Source of the DNA: Sialis fuliginosa
Lineage: Eukaryota; Arthropoda; Insecta; Megaloptera; Sialidae
Assembly: GCA_961205875.1 (NCBI GenBank)
Contig: OY540819.1
Location: 5,520,501-5,584,500, forward strand
Direction of reading: 5' to 3'
Length of the DNA stretch: 64,000 nucleotides
Below are positions 26,048 through 36,789 of this stretch, one piece after another; the first letter of the stretch is position 1; every line of letters begins with the position of its first letter. A program made the position numbers and the translations under genes. Under the pieces are notes generated by a model. That model had not been told where the DNA came from. It made no database searches and worked only from the letters and a program-made list of their open reading frames with translations.

Positions 26048-26190
26048 CAGGGGTGTCCGCAGAAAATTTTCCAATAAATAATTACATCAACAATTTTTTT
26101 CACTAGTAGATTATGAAATAAAGTATTGCATCAATTTTCTCGATACCATTGAGAGGGGGGGGGGGAGGGGGGCAACTGCGCCGGTTGAAA
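26048..26190 (+). mobile_element. Solo left end of a CAGGGGTGTCCGCAG hAT-like element with long G-run
   Basis: CAGGGGTGTCCGCAGAAAATTTTCC has the form of a hAT-type terminus related to the one at 11279. A G-tract (11 G, A, 6 G; 26155-26172) precedes CAACTGCGCCGG. The matching right end is absent. Confidence 0.5.
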
Positions 26191-26317
26191 TGTATGTGTT
26201 TTGTCATCATAAATATTTACCAAAAAAATAAAATATAATAATTTAACGAATAGTAACGTTGGCACCATAGATATTAAAATACCGAATATCTACTGCATTA
26301 CAAAAGTTATTTTGTGG

Positions 26318-26490
26318 AACAATATATTATAAAACGCAACGTCTCTTTGTCTGTCCGTTGTACGCTGCCTAAATAATGTAATAAAGAATTGTGTAGAATA
26401 AAAAGATCTAAAATAATTCAATTATATTTTTCAAAAATTTTAAACAATAATTCCGCAGTCCACGTGAGCGAAGCCGCGGTCATAGCTAGT
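26318..26490 (+). mobile_element. Helitron-like 3' fragment (ends CTAGT)
   Basis: The right end reads CCACGTGAGCGAAGCCGCGGTCATAGCTAGT. This recalls the GC-rich segment plus CTAGT that closes short non-autonomous Helitrons of Lepidoptera and other insects. The 5' part, ATATTATAAAACGCAACGTC then CTTTGTCTGTCCG, is a decayed version of the matching 5' motif. An inverted relative lies at 49787-50225. No Rep/helicase is encoded. The family assignment is from memory of such ends. Confidence 0.55.
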
Positions 26491-26999
26491 ATTATATAAA
26501 TACATATACATATGAAGATGTACCTACATATGTGTAATATTTCATATAGATCTAAATGCGACCTTAAAAGAAAAATATAAAAAAGTAACCTTTTCTTCAA
26601 CCTTAGATTTAATTAGCAATTATTCAAGTATTTGTAGCATCTACAATTAGTTTAGGTTCATGTAGAGATGCACATACGTAGCAAATGTGTCTGAAACTTG
26701 TAATTACAAGAGAAAATTAAATTTGTAAAGCTGTTGATGAATTATTCTATACCTAGGAAATATCAATAGAAAGTTAAGATTTAATTAAAATGGTTAATGA
26801 ATTCATGTCAGTTATTTTATATGAAGGGTTCCTGCACGTGTACCTTATACAGTGGCGTAGAAGGAAAATAATATTTATACTATGTAAACCTTATATCTGT
26901 AGAATTAAAAAAAAACATTTTTTTATATAAAATGGAGAGTATATAAATGATTGAGAAATGTATATATAAATTTTATGAGTTTGAAATTTTAAATAAGAG

Positions 27000-28160
27000 A
27001 AATATATACTTTAATTTTAGCTAGAACTGTAAAACAAGAATTATTAATAAATATATTTTTACATAGAAGTATGCATTTTTTTTCATTACAGTATTTCCTC
27101 ACTATTATTTATTTTCAATTGCTGTTTGGCGTTTATGATTTTCGAGCTCATAAATCAATCATACAACTAAATGCTTGTGACTGTATTTTTTAAAGTTTTA
27201 TTATATTTATTTCGTCCCTGAAGATGCATTCGTCGCATTTTTGGAAACGTTTTAAAAATATTTTTACAAAATATTTGTTAAAATCATTGCATTTTGTAGA
27301 TTTCAATATAAAACATTATTGTTTAAGGAACTCAAAATGATTAGAAAGATTATTCTGCAGAAGTTAAAAGAACTGCATGCATATATATAGTCTTACGTAA
27401 AAGTGGGTATTTTACATATCTTATTGGAAAATGGTGGTAGAATGATGAAATTAACATAGCTTATAGATAAAGTACATAATTTCCAGCTTGTTTAAGATAA
27501 ACTTTTATTTCTTTGTTAATTGAAATAAAAGAAGTTCCATTCGTTAATTAGTTATTAAGTTAAAAAAATCGTTTTTGGAACGGACTGTATGCCTCAAACC
27601 TGTAAGTATAATATAATATAAATAACCAGTTATTCTGAAAAAAATAATAATTTACTGTACACATCTTTATTAATGGACAAAGAAGGCGGCACTTATACTG
27701 AGAAACATACAAATAAGTTATTTATAAATGAAAAAAGGCGTATAGATACATGAAACTTAAATAATGTAAGAATCACATCAATAGAAATAAATAAAATACA
27801 GTTGTTCTGTTTACATCTACAGAAGTGTTGACAAAATGTAAATAAGTAATATAACAATAAGATACATAATAATACCTCACAAACACCTATGCGATATTCA
27901 CATATTGTTACAGGAAACATGTCGAAGAGTGAAATGATTATATGTCGATGCTTGTGAAGGGGAATGTCGGGCAAGGTTGACAAGTCACCACAAGTCAAAA
28001 CTTTAAATACCCCGGTGTTATATTTTGCTACTTTTGAACTTTTATGTAAAGCACATTTTAAACTTTTTTTCCTGCACAAAGTTTGACAATGATTTGAAAG
28101 TGTGAAAATGTTATATATTCATTTGTATTTTTTTGCTAGAAAAATACTGAATAAAAAAAA
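27000..28160. other. Intergenic stretch, no gene recognised
   Basis: The longest frame on the minus strand (27693-28079) encodes a cysteine- and leucine-rich sequence with no recognisable domain, and the region lacks promoter or splice features. The block CCTGAAGATGC...GGAAACGTTTT at about 27222-27252 resembles the CTGAAGATG...GAAACGTT block of the 45-kb repeat, so it is probably repeat-derived. Confidence 0.5.
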
Positions 28161-28163
28161 AAC

Positions 28164-28657
28164 GGTGTTCCGTGCCATTAGCCCTCCATTATTGAAAATA
28201 TTGAAAAATGAGTAAGAACAAAAGTTTTTCGTTATAACTTTTTCTATAAAACCAATTGTTAATAACAACTGATCGCGCTAGAATTTTTCAAATCTGATAA
28301 TTTTCGTTCAATCTACACCTAATTATCAATGTTCATGATGTTTTTCAGATTTTTCTGAGTGATCCTTTTGGTGATTAGGGTAGGGGACATCAATTTTAAA
28401 GCTTTTTCCAAAAAATGTTCTAAAAAATGCATAAAAACAATACATCATATACAATTGTTGAATTCGTGCTCCAATAATAAGCTTCCATTTGAAACCCTTA
28501 GAATTTTATTTTCTCCATTTTTCAATTTAAAATTGAACTTTTTATACTTCACGTCTATAATTGGGCCACTTTACTTTTACGTAGAATATAAAATCGACTG
28601 TGAAAGACGGATGGACACTGAAGTGATTCCATAAGTGTTTCGTTTTCACGGAACACT
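28164..28657. mobile_element. TIR element with GTGTTCCGTG ends
   Basis: GTGTTCCGTGCCATTAG at left is mirrored by TTTTCACGGAACAC at right. The inside includes AAAGACGGATGGACACTG next to the right end, the same placement of GACGGA repeats seen in the 29528-30289 element. A 91-codon open frame (28359-28634) shows no known domain and is taken as non-coding. Confidence 0.6.
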
Positions 28658-29527
28658 AAAAAATATTGGAAAATGCATGCTCATTAGTAAGAATTATTAT
28701 TTTGTTGTGTACAGGTAAATTGGTATAATATTTAGTTGTTTTTTTCTATAATAGTACAATGACTTAACCATTAAGTTAAATTTTTCTAAAGCTATAATAT
28801 TATTATAACTTTTAAAATAAAATAAATCATTTTTTATCTTCGTTGAATAAGTAGGTACAGTATAATGGTGTTTAAGTTTTTATGGATGAAACGTTGATAA
28901 AACGATTGTTATTTAGTTACTTGTTTCATTCTAACATATGAAACACTATTTAGCATGTTTTTTTTACCATTTAATGGTTCTGTTAGACATGTTTCCACAA
29001 TTTATGTAAGACACGAATGTAAATTTACTACATTTCCTCTATTTTTCGCTTACGTACAATGTGAGGGTGACGGAGAACAGGGTAACTGTCACAATATCCT
29101 TGACATTATATTATTGTAAAAGACATTCTCTGGTCCAGAAATGCGAGTTGTTTTTATCATACTTCGTAACCTTTGCCGTCGCGATTTTTTACTCGAAAAA
29201 TAAAATTTGTATTGATTTTATCGCCTGATAGAATTATTTTATAAAAATGTCTTAATGTTGTTTTTACAGAACCGTATCTAGGCTAATAATTTATATTTAA
29301 CAATTAAAAATTGCCAAGTTTTTTAATACTAAATATACTCGTATTAACCAGATACGTTTTAATAAGTGGTAATAAATCATATATTCAACAATGCACCTAA
29401 ATTGATGACCTATTATAGAACAGTTAATTTAAACACGACGATAGTGTTTTATTTTTATATAGCACTGTATAAATAAAAGCAGATATAGTTAAAAATTTGG
29501 GCAAGACATACACGAGTGTATGTCATA

Positions 29528-30289
29528 AGGGTTCCGAAGTACGTACTACGTGGAATGTTTGGAACCACTTTCAGGTGCAGTTAGAAAAAAACATTAAAGA
29601 GTGTCAAGTTCTACTAATTAAGATCTATGTATATTTTGACACCCCACTTGCCTAGATATCAAAATAAAAATTCTATTACACCCCTCCCTATTATTCCAAA
29701 ATTTAAAATTATATTGTTGACTTTAGTATTTGTCGTTGGTAGTTCCACCAAAACCTTGCTACCAATTTTTTTTCAGATTTTTTGAACCAGTAGTTACAGA
29801 GTTAGAGGAGGGGGGACAAAATAAAATACTGCTTTTAGCCCCCTACAGGCTCCATTTTTAAGTAAGAAAAAAAAAAAAAATATGGTCAAATTCTACTAAT
29901 TGAGATGTAGATTTTGACATGTCACACGTCCTGGTATACAATTTTTTTGGATTTGCTTTAAAGCTCCCTACAGGCACCATTTTTGATTTAAAAAAAATAG
30001 AAAAAGGGTCAAATTCCACTTGTTTGGGTATACATTTGAACGTGCCACATGCCTTGGTATAAAAAAATATTTTTTTTACCTAGCTTTAGCTCGTTATTGC
30101 TCCTCCTGAAAAATTATTTATTCAATAAATTTGTACATATTTTACTAGAGGGTGTCATTTTATATGTTCAGTAAAAATTTCAAGTTTCTAGCTTATATAG
30201 TTTACGAGCTATTTAACTTTGAGTGAAAAGGACGGACGGACGGACGGACAGACGACAAAGTGAAATTAATAGGGTTTCTTTGGAACCCT
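29528..30289. mobile_element. TIR element with AGGGTTCC ends and GGAC-repeat subterminal tract
   Basis: AGGGTTCCGAAGT at left is mirrored by TTTGGAACCCT at right. Next to the right end lie five GGAC-type tetramers (about 30230-30254) and TTTACGAGCTATTTAAC. The interior has three diverged copies of a block starting GTCAA(A/G)TTC(T/C)ACT and ending near CTTGGTATA, at about 29607, 29883 and 30008. It is non-coding. Confidence 0.65.
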
Positions 30290-30299
30290 AAAAAACGAA

Positions 30300-32130
30300 C
30301 TTCAAATGCAGTCCATTTTTTTGAATCTATTTCATGTCATGCTACAAACAATGTTTCCAATAACGTTGCCAATTACAACAAATGTTAATTCTTACCTATA
30401 GACAGAAGGAAATATTACTGTTCTATTTGATTTATTTTACTCCGGTTAGAAATAAGTATGTTTCCCAAATAAGTATATTTTTTTATTTAATGCATATTAT
30501 TAACACATACTCGTATATAACATTAGGTTCCAGTGGGTTCCAGTAAATTCTTTATAATCTAAGTTGAGAATTTTGTATGGCAAATGTTCAGTTTAATTCT
30601 TGACGTCAAAAAATAATTTATATATTTATAATTCCCGGAAAAGGTATCAAAATTTAGAATTATTTAAGAAAAATATCTTAAATGATATAAAATACAAAAA
30701 CAAATGCTGTTTTATTAAATACTTGGTAAACTTTCTTCATAAAAGCTAGACACAAAATAAAATATCTCATGAATCAAAAGCAGATGCTGATAATTTGATA
30801 AGTTTTTGTACGGGAAGCCTTGAAACTTCTATGAAACAATATTTTAAGGCAAAAAGTGCTTTATTAGATTTGCAACTAGGAAAAAATGTTCACAAGAGTT
30901 ACAATAATAAAATTAATACAACCAGTGTCGGATTAATACCAATTTAGGTTTTGTTTTTTTTATTAGGACGCTAACAAGTGTTTACTTTTGACTGTAAATT
31001 AGGAAAGAAGGGGGTAAAACGACTAAATAATTTAATAAGACAATTGCATATTCTGATATATAATTATTTTATTTAAAATACTACCTTGGTGTTTGAGGCA
31101 AAGATGATACATATACATATATTTGCCGCACCTTTTTTGCCTTTCATCTAATTTTCAGCTTTATCAAAATATTTTTGAGTTAATTGATTCTTGTAATCCT
31201 TATTTGAAGTATATAAATACAAAAAAAATATTCAAAATAAAATCAGTAAATGAGTTCGAATATAACATAAGAAAAGGAAATCGTTGATACGTCAATGTCA
31301 ATATAACAATAATTATTGTAATAACATAAAGTACTAAAAAGTAACATTATCGATATTTAAGATAAAAGCTTGTAGCTTCCAACCCTCTCTTTCAATACTA
31401 TTTTTTCAGTAAACGATTCATTTTATTATTTTATAAGTTCAATCATTAAATATGTATATTTTAGAAAAAAAAACTTATTTTACAAGGGCAAAAATTGCAA
31501 ATGTCTCAATCTATATTATAAATATAGATAAAATTAATTACGTTATATATAGAACGTATACTTGAATTCCCTTTTACATTTTTGGTGAAATCAACGCATC
31601 AGATAATAGGGTAGTTGCTAGGTAAAGTAGCGGTATAATAAAAAGACAGGATATAATGTAGATATAAAAACGCTACTACGATTTCTAAGAAAAGTGGAGC
31701 ATTCTTTTGATTTCGTATTTTAGATCTTCATATCTTACATATTTTATGTATATAATGTTTCTGTGACATGCTTGCATGAATAAGAATATCCACCTTTGTA
31801 TCTTATTTTCAATCGTACTTGGTTCACAGAAAAAAAATACAGTAGATCTCAAGAATTTTCCACGATATCATAGATGTAAAACATGATGCTTTACAACTAT
31901 ATTCTATAAAGCTTTAAGAATCTAATACAGATGATGAAAATAGTGATGAATACAGTCGGTTTAATCGATATTTAAGTTTACAAAAGCAGACTTTATATAT
32001 AAGAGATATAAAAATTGGTTTTTATTTTTAGTATAATTAAAATTTAAGAGGAAATTTAATGTTGAATTTATTTAGGTTAAAAAAATCATCTATTTTAAAA
32101 TTATTCAGAACTTTCAAAAGGTCGATACCA
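30300..32130. other. A+T-rich intergenic stretch, no feature recognised
   Basis: No open frame with a family signature, no delimited transposon and no GC island was seen here on either strand. Confidence 0.6.
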
Positions 32131-32135
32131 ATTAC

Positions 32136-32781
32136 TTGTACAATAGGGTGAAGTGAAAAAAATTTTTTTTGGAACGCTATAATGCGCAAAATGTGCATTT
32201 GTATATCCTTAAAACACCTTATAAAGGAATTTGTAATTGGATATCATCCTGAGGTTCCTAAATGATTTTCTTTATTAGAAAAAAAACATACAACCTAAAT
32301 TTCATTAAATTAACAGAATTTAGAGTATAATATGTCGGTAACGGGGAAAGATATTTGAATGCGCAATAATTTAAATTAAAGAGCAAAATAATATGTAACT
32401 GTAATTTTTTTTTATAGTTAATCATTTTTTTTAAAATGAAGTTTATTTTTTGGTTTTTTCATAAAAAAAATCTTATTTTGAGAGCATTTTTCAAACGATT
32501 AACTATAATAAATGTTTGACTGTTATATATCATTTTAAAGGTACTGAATGTCTCTTTAATTTAAACTATTGCGCATTCAAATATCTTACCCCGTTACCGA
32601 GATATAATGCCCAAAAATTTATGTTTTTTTATAATAAAGAAAATCATTTAGGAACCTCAGGATGATATCCAATTACAAATTCCTTCGGTAGGTGTCTTAA
32701 GGATATACAAATGCACATTTTGCGCATATAGCGTTTCGAAGATTCCAAAAAAACATTTTTTCACTCCACCCTATTGTACAA
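32136..32781. mobile_element. 646-bp foldback element with arms of about 280 bp
   Basis: The two halves are extended reverse complements. Blocks read at left and mirrored at right include TTGTACAATAGGGTG, ATGCGCAAAATGTGCATTTG, AATTGGATATCATCCTGAGG, GGTAACGGGG, AGATATTTGAATGCGCAATA and TATAGTTAATC. Arms run about 32136-32420 and 32505-32781, with indels, around a spacer of about 85 bp. It has no coding capacity. A transcript would form a long hairpin. No TSD is clear. Confidence 0.85.
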
Positions 32782-33768
32782 TAATCAAAAGTAACATTTC
32801 TTTCAGCATGAATTTTTCTATAAAAATTAATCAAAACTCAACTTTGATTTGGGTTAAGTAATATACTTTTTCGGTTAAAGTGCACAGTTTTTTTCATAAC
32901 CCAAAGATATATTTTTTGATCAGAGCTATGTACGTATGTAACCCATGTTAACGAAAAATAGAATAAAAAAATCCTAAATTATTTTTTTTATAACATAAAT
33001 AAAAGTAAAAAGGGTCATCAATGGTAGCTTTGTTATTGATGTTTAAATTAGACATTGAATAATTAGGTCAGGAACGTACTAAAAAAAATTATGATTAACA
33101 TTTTATAATAAATATGTATTTATATAAGAAAAGGATAATCATTGTAGTGATATTGATGTTATAATTAAACCAACAATTTGTATTGAATTATTAGGTCAGC
33201 ATAAATGCGACAATTACAGGGAATTTCTACTTACAATTAGAAATAAATGCAGTAATTAATAATACACGTTTAAAATGAAATTATTTAATTTACAACATCA
33301 TTAAAGTGATTTGATTTATTATAAAAAATGTTGAATCCAACTCTGTAACAACAAAGTGTAACATTTTTGTTAAAATAATGGCGATAGTCGAGAAATGAAT
33401 GTATGTACCTATTACAAATTGTCGTCTGCGGAGTTTCGTAATATAATTTCATTGCTTTTCAGGTACAACAAAGTGTAAGTATTAATTAATAGTAGGTATG
33501 TAGGTACTGTTAGTGTTTTTGTTGAAGAAAGCAACCTAGGGATTTCCTTAGTGGTTTAAAATATATTTCTTCTTGAAAATTAATTCATTTTAGGTACGTT
33601 CTGGATGTGCTTACTTTTACTGTTATTATTATTATCATGTTGCAGACAAAGTCTCATGTAAATTTTATTTTAAATATCATTTGTATAAGACGGTTACAAA
33701 TAAAAGTGCCCTTTTAAGTGGAAATTATATATATTTATTTAAGATTATTTTTTGGGTTCACTATATAT

Positions 33769-34060
33769 TCTTACTAATATTATAAACGCGAAAGTGTATC
33801 ATAATGAAATTTGGCAAGGATATAGCTTGCATCCTCAGGAAGGACATAGGCTACTTTGTATCCCGAAAATTTATTATATAAAAAAAAAATTGAGTGTATT
33901 TAAAAATTGGCAAATGGTTGCGCGAATGACTACACTAGGGGGAGGGGTGACACCCGGGGCGGAAATCGAGAGTGTCACCCCCACCCCCCCACCCCCGCCA
34001 AAAATCAATAGGTTTTATTTTTTACACATAAGGCGGGTGTTACCCCTATGATTTTTTAAC
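33769..34060 (+). mobile_element. Helitron-like 5' end fragment
   Basis: TCTTACTAATATTATAAACGCGAAAG is close to the 5' terminus of short insect Helitrons (TC followed by TAATATTATAAA). It is followed by the AATGAAATTTGGCAAGGATATAG and ACATAGGCTACTTTGTATCCCG blocks usually seen next in them. Farther right is a C-rich stretch with the palindrome GGGTGACACCC (about 33946). The 3' end is not identified. Confidence 0.55.
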
Positions 34061-34950
34061 GACAGAAAAAAATATCTATTTTTTGTAAATGAATTGGATG
34101 GTTATCATACCACTTATATATTTTCAATGACCAAGCTTAAAATAACCAAAACAATAAGGTAAATAGGCTTTAATTTTTTAACATATTACACGGGTGTCAC
34201 TTGCAGACATACTCAAAAGATCCCCCCCCCCCTAATAAATATTAAACTTAAGGACTGATTGTTTTATTTTATTTCGTTTGTTGTCATTCCCTCAAACAGC
34301 TACTCTCATTTCTCATATCTCTGAAATTCGAACTTAAAGTCTTCGTAACTAGAAAATTATGGTCTTTGGGATTTTGCGCCAATGGAGACTTTTGTTTGGC
34401 AGGTTAAGAGCTGTAACATAACAAAATTTCAGAAAAATTAACTGAAACCACTTTTTAATAAGGATTCTTTATTTTCGAAATATTTGCATTATTTTCTTCT
34501 TTATGTTTTGTGTACCATATATTGCAATAAAAAATATTAAAACTTTATCATAACGATTTAAAAAAATTACGTGTTATTTTTCATTCCATGCTTTAATTTA
34601 TAACTAATCTGTATGAATTGAAAGTAAAACGATTATAATACGCATTTTATGTCTACTCAATGAGAGATTAATGTTTTATTGCTTTTTTATGATAATTAAT
34701 GGCAAAGACCCGTAAACAACGTAAATGAGGTAAATCATTTTTATAATTTGGTCATTTGCAGATTCAATTACTGTTTTTATTTTTGCGTGAATGATAAATT
34801 ATACTTTCGATTAAATAGTGCAGTGGTAGCCCAAACAATTTTCAATAGTACAAAATTAAACTCGGGAACACGAATCACTTGTTTATCTAGTTTTAGTAAA
34901 CTAGAGAGAAGATGGTAGATTTTCTAATAAAATTGAATTGTTACAGATAA

Positions 34951-35778
34951 TTGCTTCCTCGCAATATCGAAGATACGAGAAGCTATGTGACCGTTTCAGA
35001 TTGAGACAAAAAAAAAGTTCTCCATTATCAAAATTTTAAATTGATTTATCCGTTTCACGTCAAGACAAACACTTTTCGTTCCGTGTCTGACTGTCTGTCC
35101 GTGTGTCTGTGTGTCCGTGTGTCCGTCCGTCCGTCTGTCCCCTGAATCCTTGTCACACGCATAACTCATGAACCACTGAACCGATATTATTGAAACTTGG
35201 TCGGATGGTTGGGTTTGGTTTGAGGACGGTCCCATTTCAAAATCATCAAAATCGTGTGTAAGGGGGAGGGGTGACACCCCAAAATATTTCTTTTTTCAAG
35301 ATATCTCAAGAACGACACATGTTACGAGAAAATTTTATATAATATTTTTTGTAGAGCATTAAATTTCCTATAATATGGGTCTACTACGTTTGTTGTAAAA
35401 TATTCCCTTACAAAGATTTATCTCAATTTATTTTTAAAATTCGTGTTTTGTTTTTCTAAATTGATATTTGATTGGATATATTAAATGTCATTTTGACGTT
35501 TTAAATGTCATTTTGGCGTTTTAAATGTCACTTTGATGTTTTAAATGTCATTTTGACATTTGCATACATTTAGATTTAGATTGAAATTGTCAAAAAATTA
35601 AAAATATATGAAAAAATATTCAGATGCGTTTTAAGAAAAATTTCGAACTAAGATTTTTTAATAAAATTTGTATAAAAATTAAATGGTTAACCAATGCCAG
35701 GCAATTTATCTGAACACTATCGGTTTTAGTGAATTTAGTACGAGGAAGCACTGTGCATTTACTTGGCAGATGTTTTTT
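34951..35778 (-). mobile_element. Repeat family copy A (GCTTCCTCG ends; 4 x 20-bp array)
   Basis: It runs from TTGCTTCCTCGC to CGAGGAAGCACTGTG, plus about 28 bp of further similarity to the other copies. It contains a GTCCGTCC-type tract (about 35095-35140), CTCATGAACCACTGAACCGAT, TCAAGATATCTCAAGAACG and an exact run of four 20-bp units (35481-35560). The minus-strand 93-codon frame (34996-35277) is also partly open in the other copies, but it crosses the GGAC tandem tract and shows no domain. Superfamily unknown. Confidence 0.75.
35481..35560. repeat. Four 20-bp tandem units (TTAAATGTCATTTTGACGTT)
   Basis: Units at 35481, 35501, 35521 and 35541 differ at only a few bases. The unit is nearly self-complementary (GTCATTTTGAC). 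Copies of the host element at 39.98 kb and 60.98 kb carry four and two units. Confidence 0.9.
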
Positions 35779-36048
35779 TTATAAATATATTCTTTATCTT
35801 ATTTGAACAAAATTTTTCTTCGGCTTGTAGTATTTTCTTTACTACTGAATCTTATGTTACTAAGGAAATCATAAAGAGTACGTTGATGAAAATTTCATTA
35901 TTTTCTGATACAAATGTACAAATAAACTGTTCAAACAAAACTTTTATATTTTTATATTAGTTAAGATTTTAGCTTTATTTATTTCTGATATAAAAACTAT
36001 TAATTGGAGTTATTTGTTTTGTCTTCTGAAATCCTATATATTTTCAGG

Positions 36049-36112
36049 TTCGTATAATTATCGACGCGATACCTTGTATCAAACAAAACCCCTTACGTGC
36101 AAATACAAACGG
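36049..36112 (+). other. Possible untranslated or coding exon (AG...GTAAGT)
   Basis: TATATTTTCAG precedes, and ACGGTAAGT follows, a 64-bp segment that is G+C richer than its surroundings. Two of three frames are open, so coding status cannot be decided. It leads into an unusual G+C-rich patch (to about 36310) with the palindrome CGACCGGTCG (36241-36250). It could be a 5' UTR exon of a downstream plus-strand gene, but no transcript link can be shown. Confidence 0.25.
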
Positions 36113-36466
36113 TAAGTAACAAATAAAGTAAAAGAAACGGCGCACACAGAGCTCTACATTACCGACATACGATATTACTGTATCGAGCGTAAAGCAGTGA
36201 GTTGTTATTAGATCAGCAGATTATGCCAAAACCCGAAGGCCGACCGGTCGAGTTTTTGTTGTTTTCGGAGCGGTAACGGGTTTCACTTTTACACGGTTCT
36301 ATTCGCAGTGCAGGCTTAAGTATAGAACATAGAGATTTAGTATTATATGTAATGGTATTTCTAAAATATCTGTTAATCCTACCGTAAAAATAGATATGTT
36401 GAAAAATGAGGATTCAATATATTTTTTTATAATAAACTAGTGCATTGGAACCGCTGTCCACCTAAC

Positions 36467-36781
36467 TAGGGTGACCAGATTCCAAATGAGGGAAACCCTG
36501 AGACGGGGGAAAAATGCTCGCCTTAATCTGAAGACCTTTTTTTTTTAGTATATTCACTTACAAAAAAAAATAAAGAATTGAATTTGAATCTGATGAGTAA
36601 AAAAAAAGGTCTTTAGATTTTATTTTTACAAGCAGGCTATCCAACACTACTTATGTATTTATATGATTAATTTAGTTGTATTATTACAAAAACCGGAGAT
36701 TTTATAACAAAACCCGGAGCCCGGAGAAACGGTGTTCAAACCCGGAATCTCCGGGTCAGACCCGGAGACCTAGTCACCCTA
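36467..36781. mobile_element. hAT-type MITE, TAGGGTGACCAG ends, 8-bp TSD CACCTAAC
   Basis: TAGGGTGACCAGATTCC at left and GACCTAGTCACCCTA at right are inverted. CACCTAAC flanks both ends (36459-36466, 36782-36789). It is 315 bp. Repeated CCCGGAG/CCGGGTC blocks lie near the right end. Two facing A/T-tract GGTCTT modules (36528-36552 and 36598-36630) lie in the middle. It is non-coding. Confidence 0.9.
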
Positions 36782-36789
36782 CACCTAAC

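Noticed and set aside
34996..35277. 93-codon minus-strand frame repeated at 40263-40508 and 60428-60709, suggesting a protein family
   Set aside because: It lies inside a repeated element, crosses the GGAC tandem tract, varies in length between copies and has no domain; conservation follows the whole DNA element, not codons.
35481..35560. CRISPR-like regular array
   Set aside because: Units are contiguous 20-mers without spacers, inside a transposon in eukaryotic DNA.
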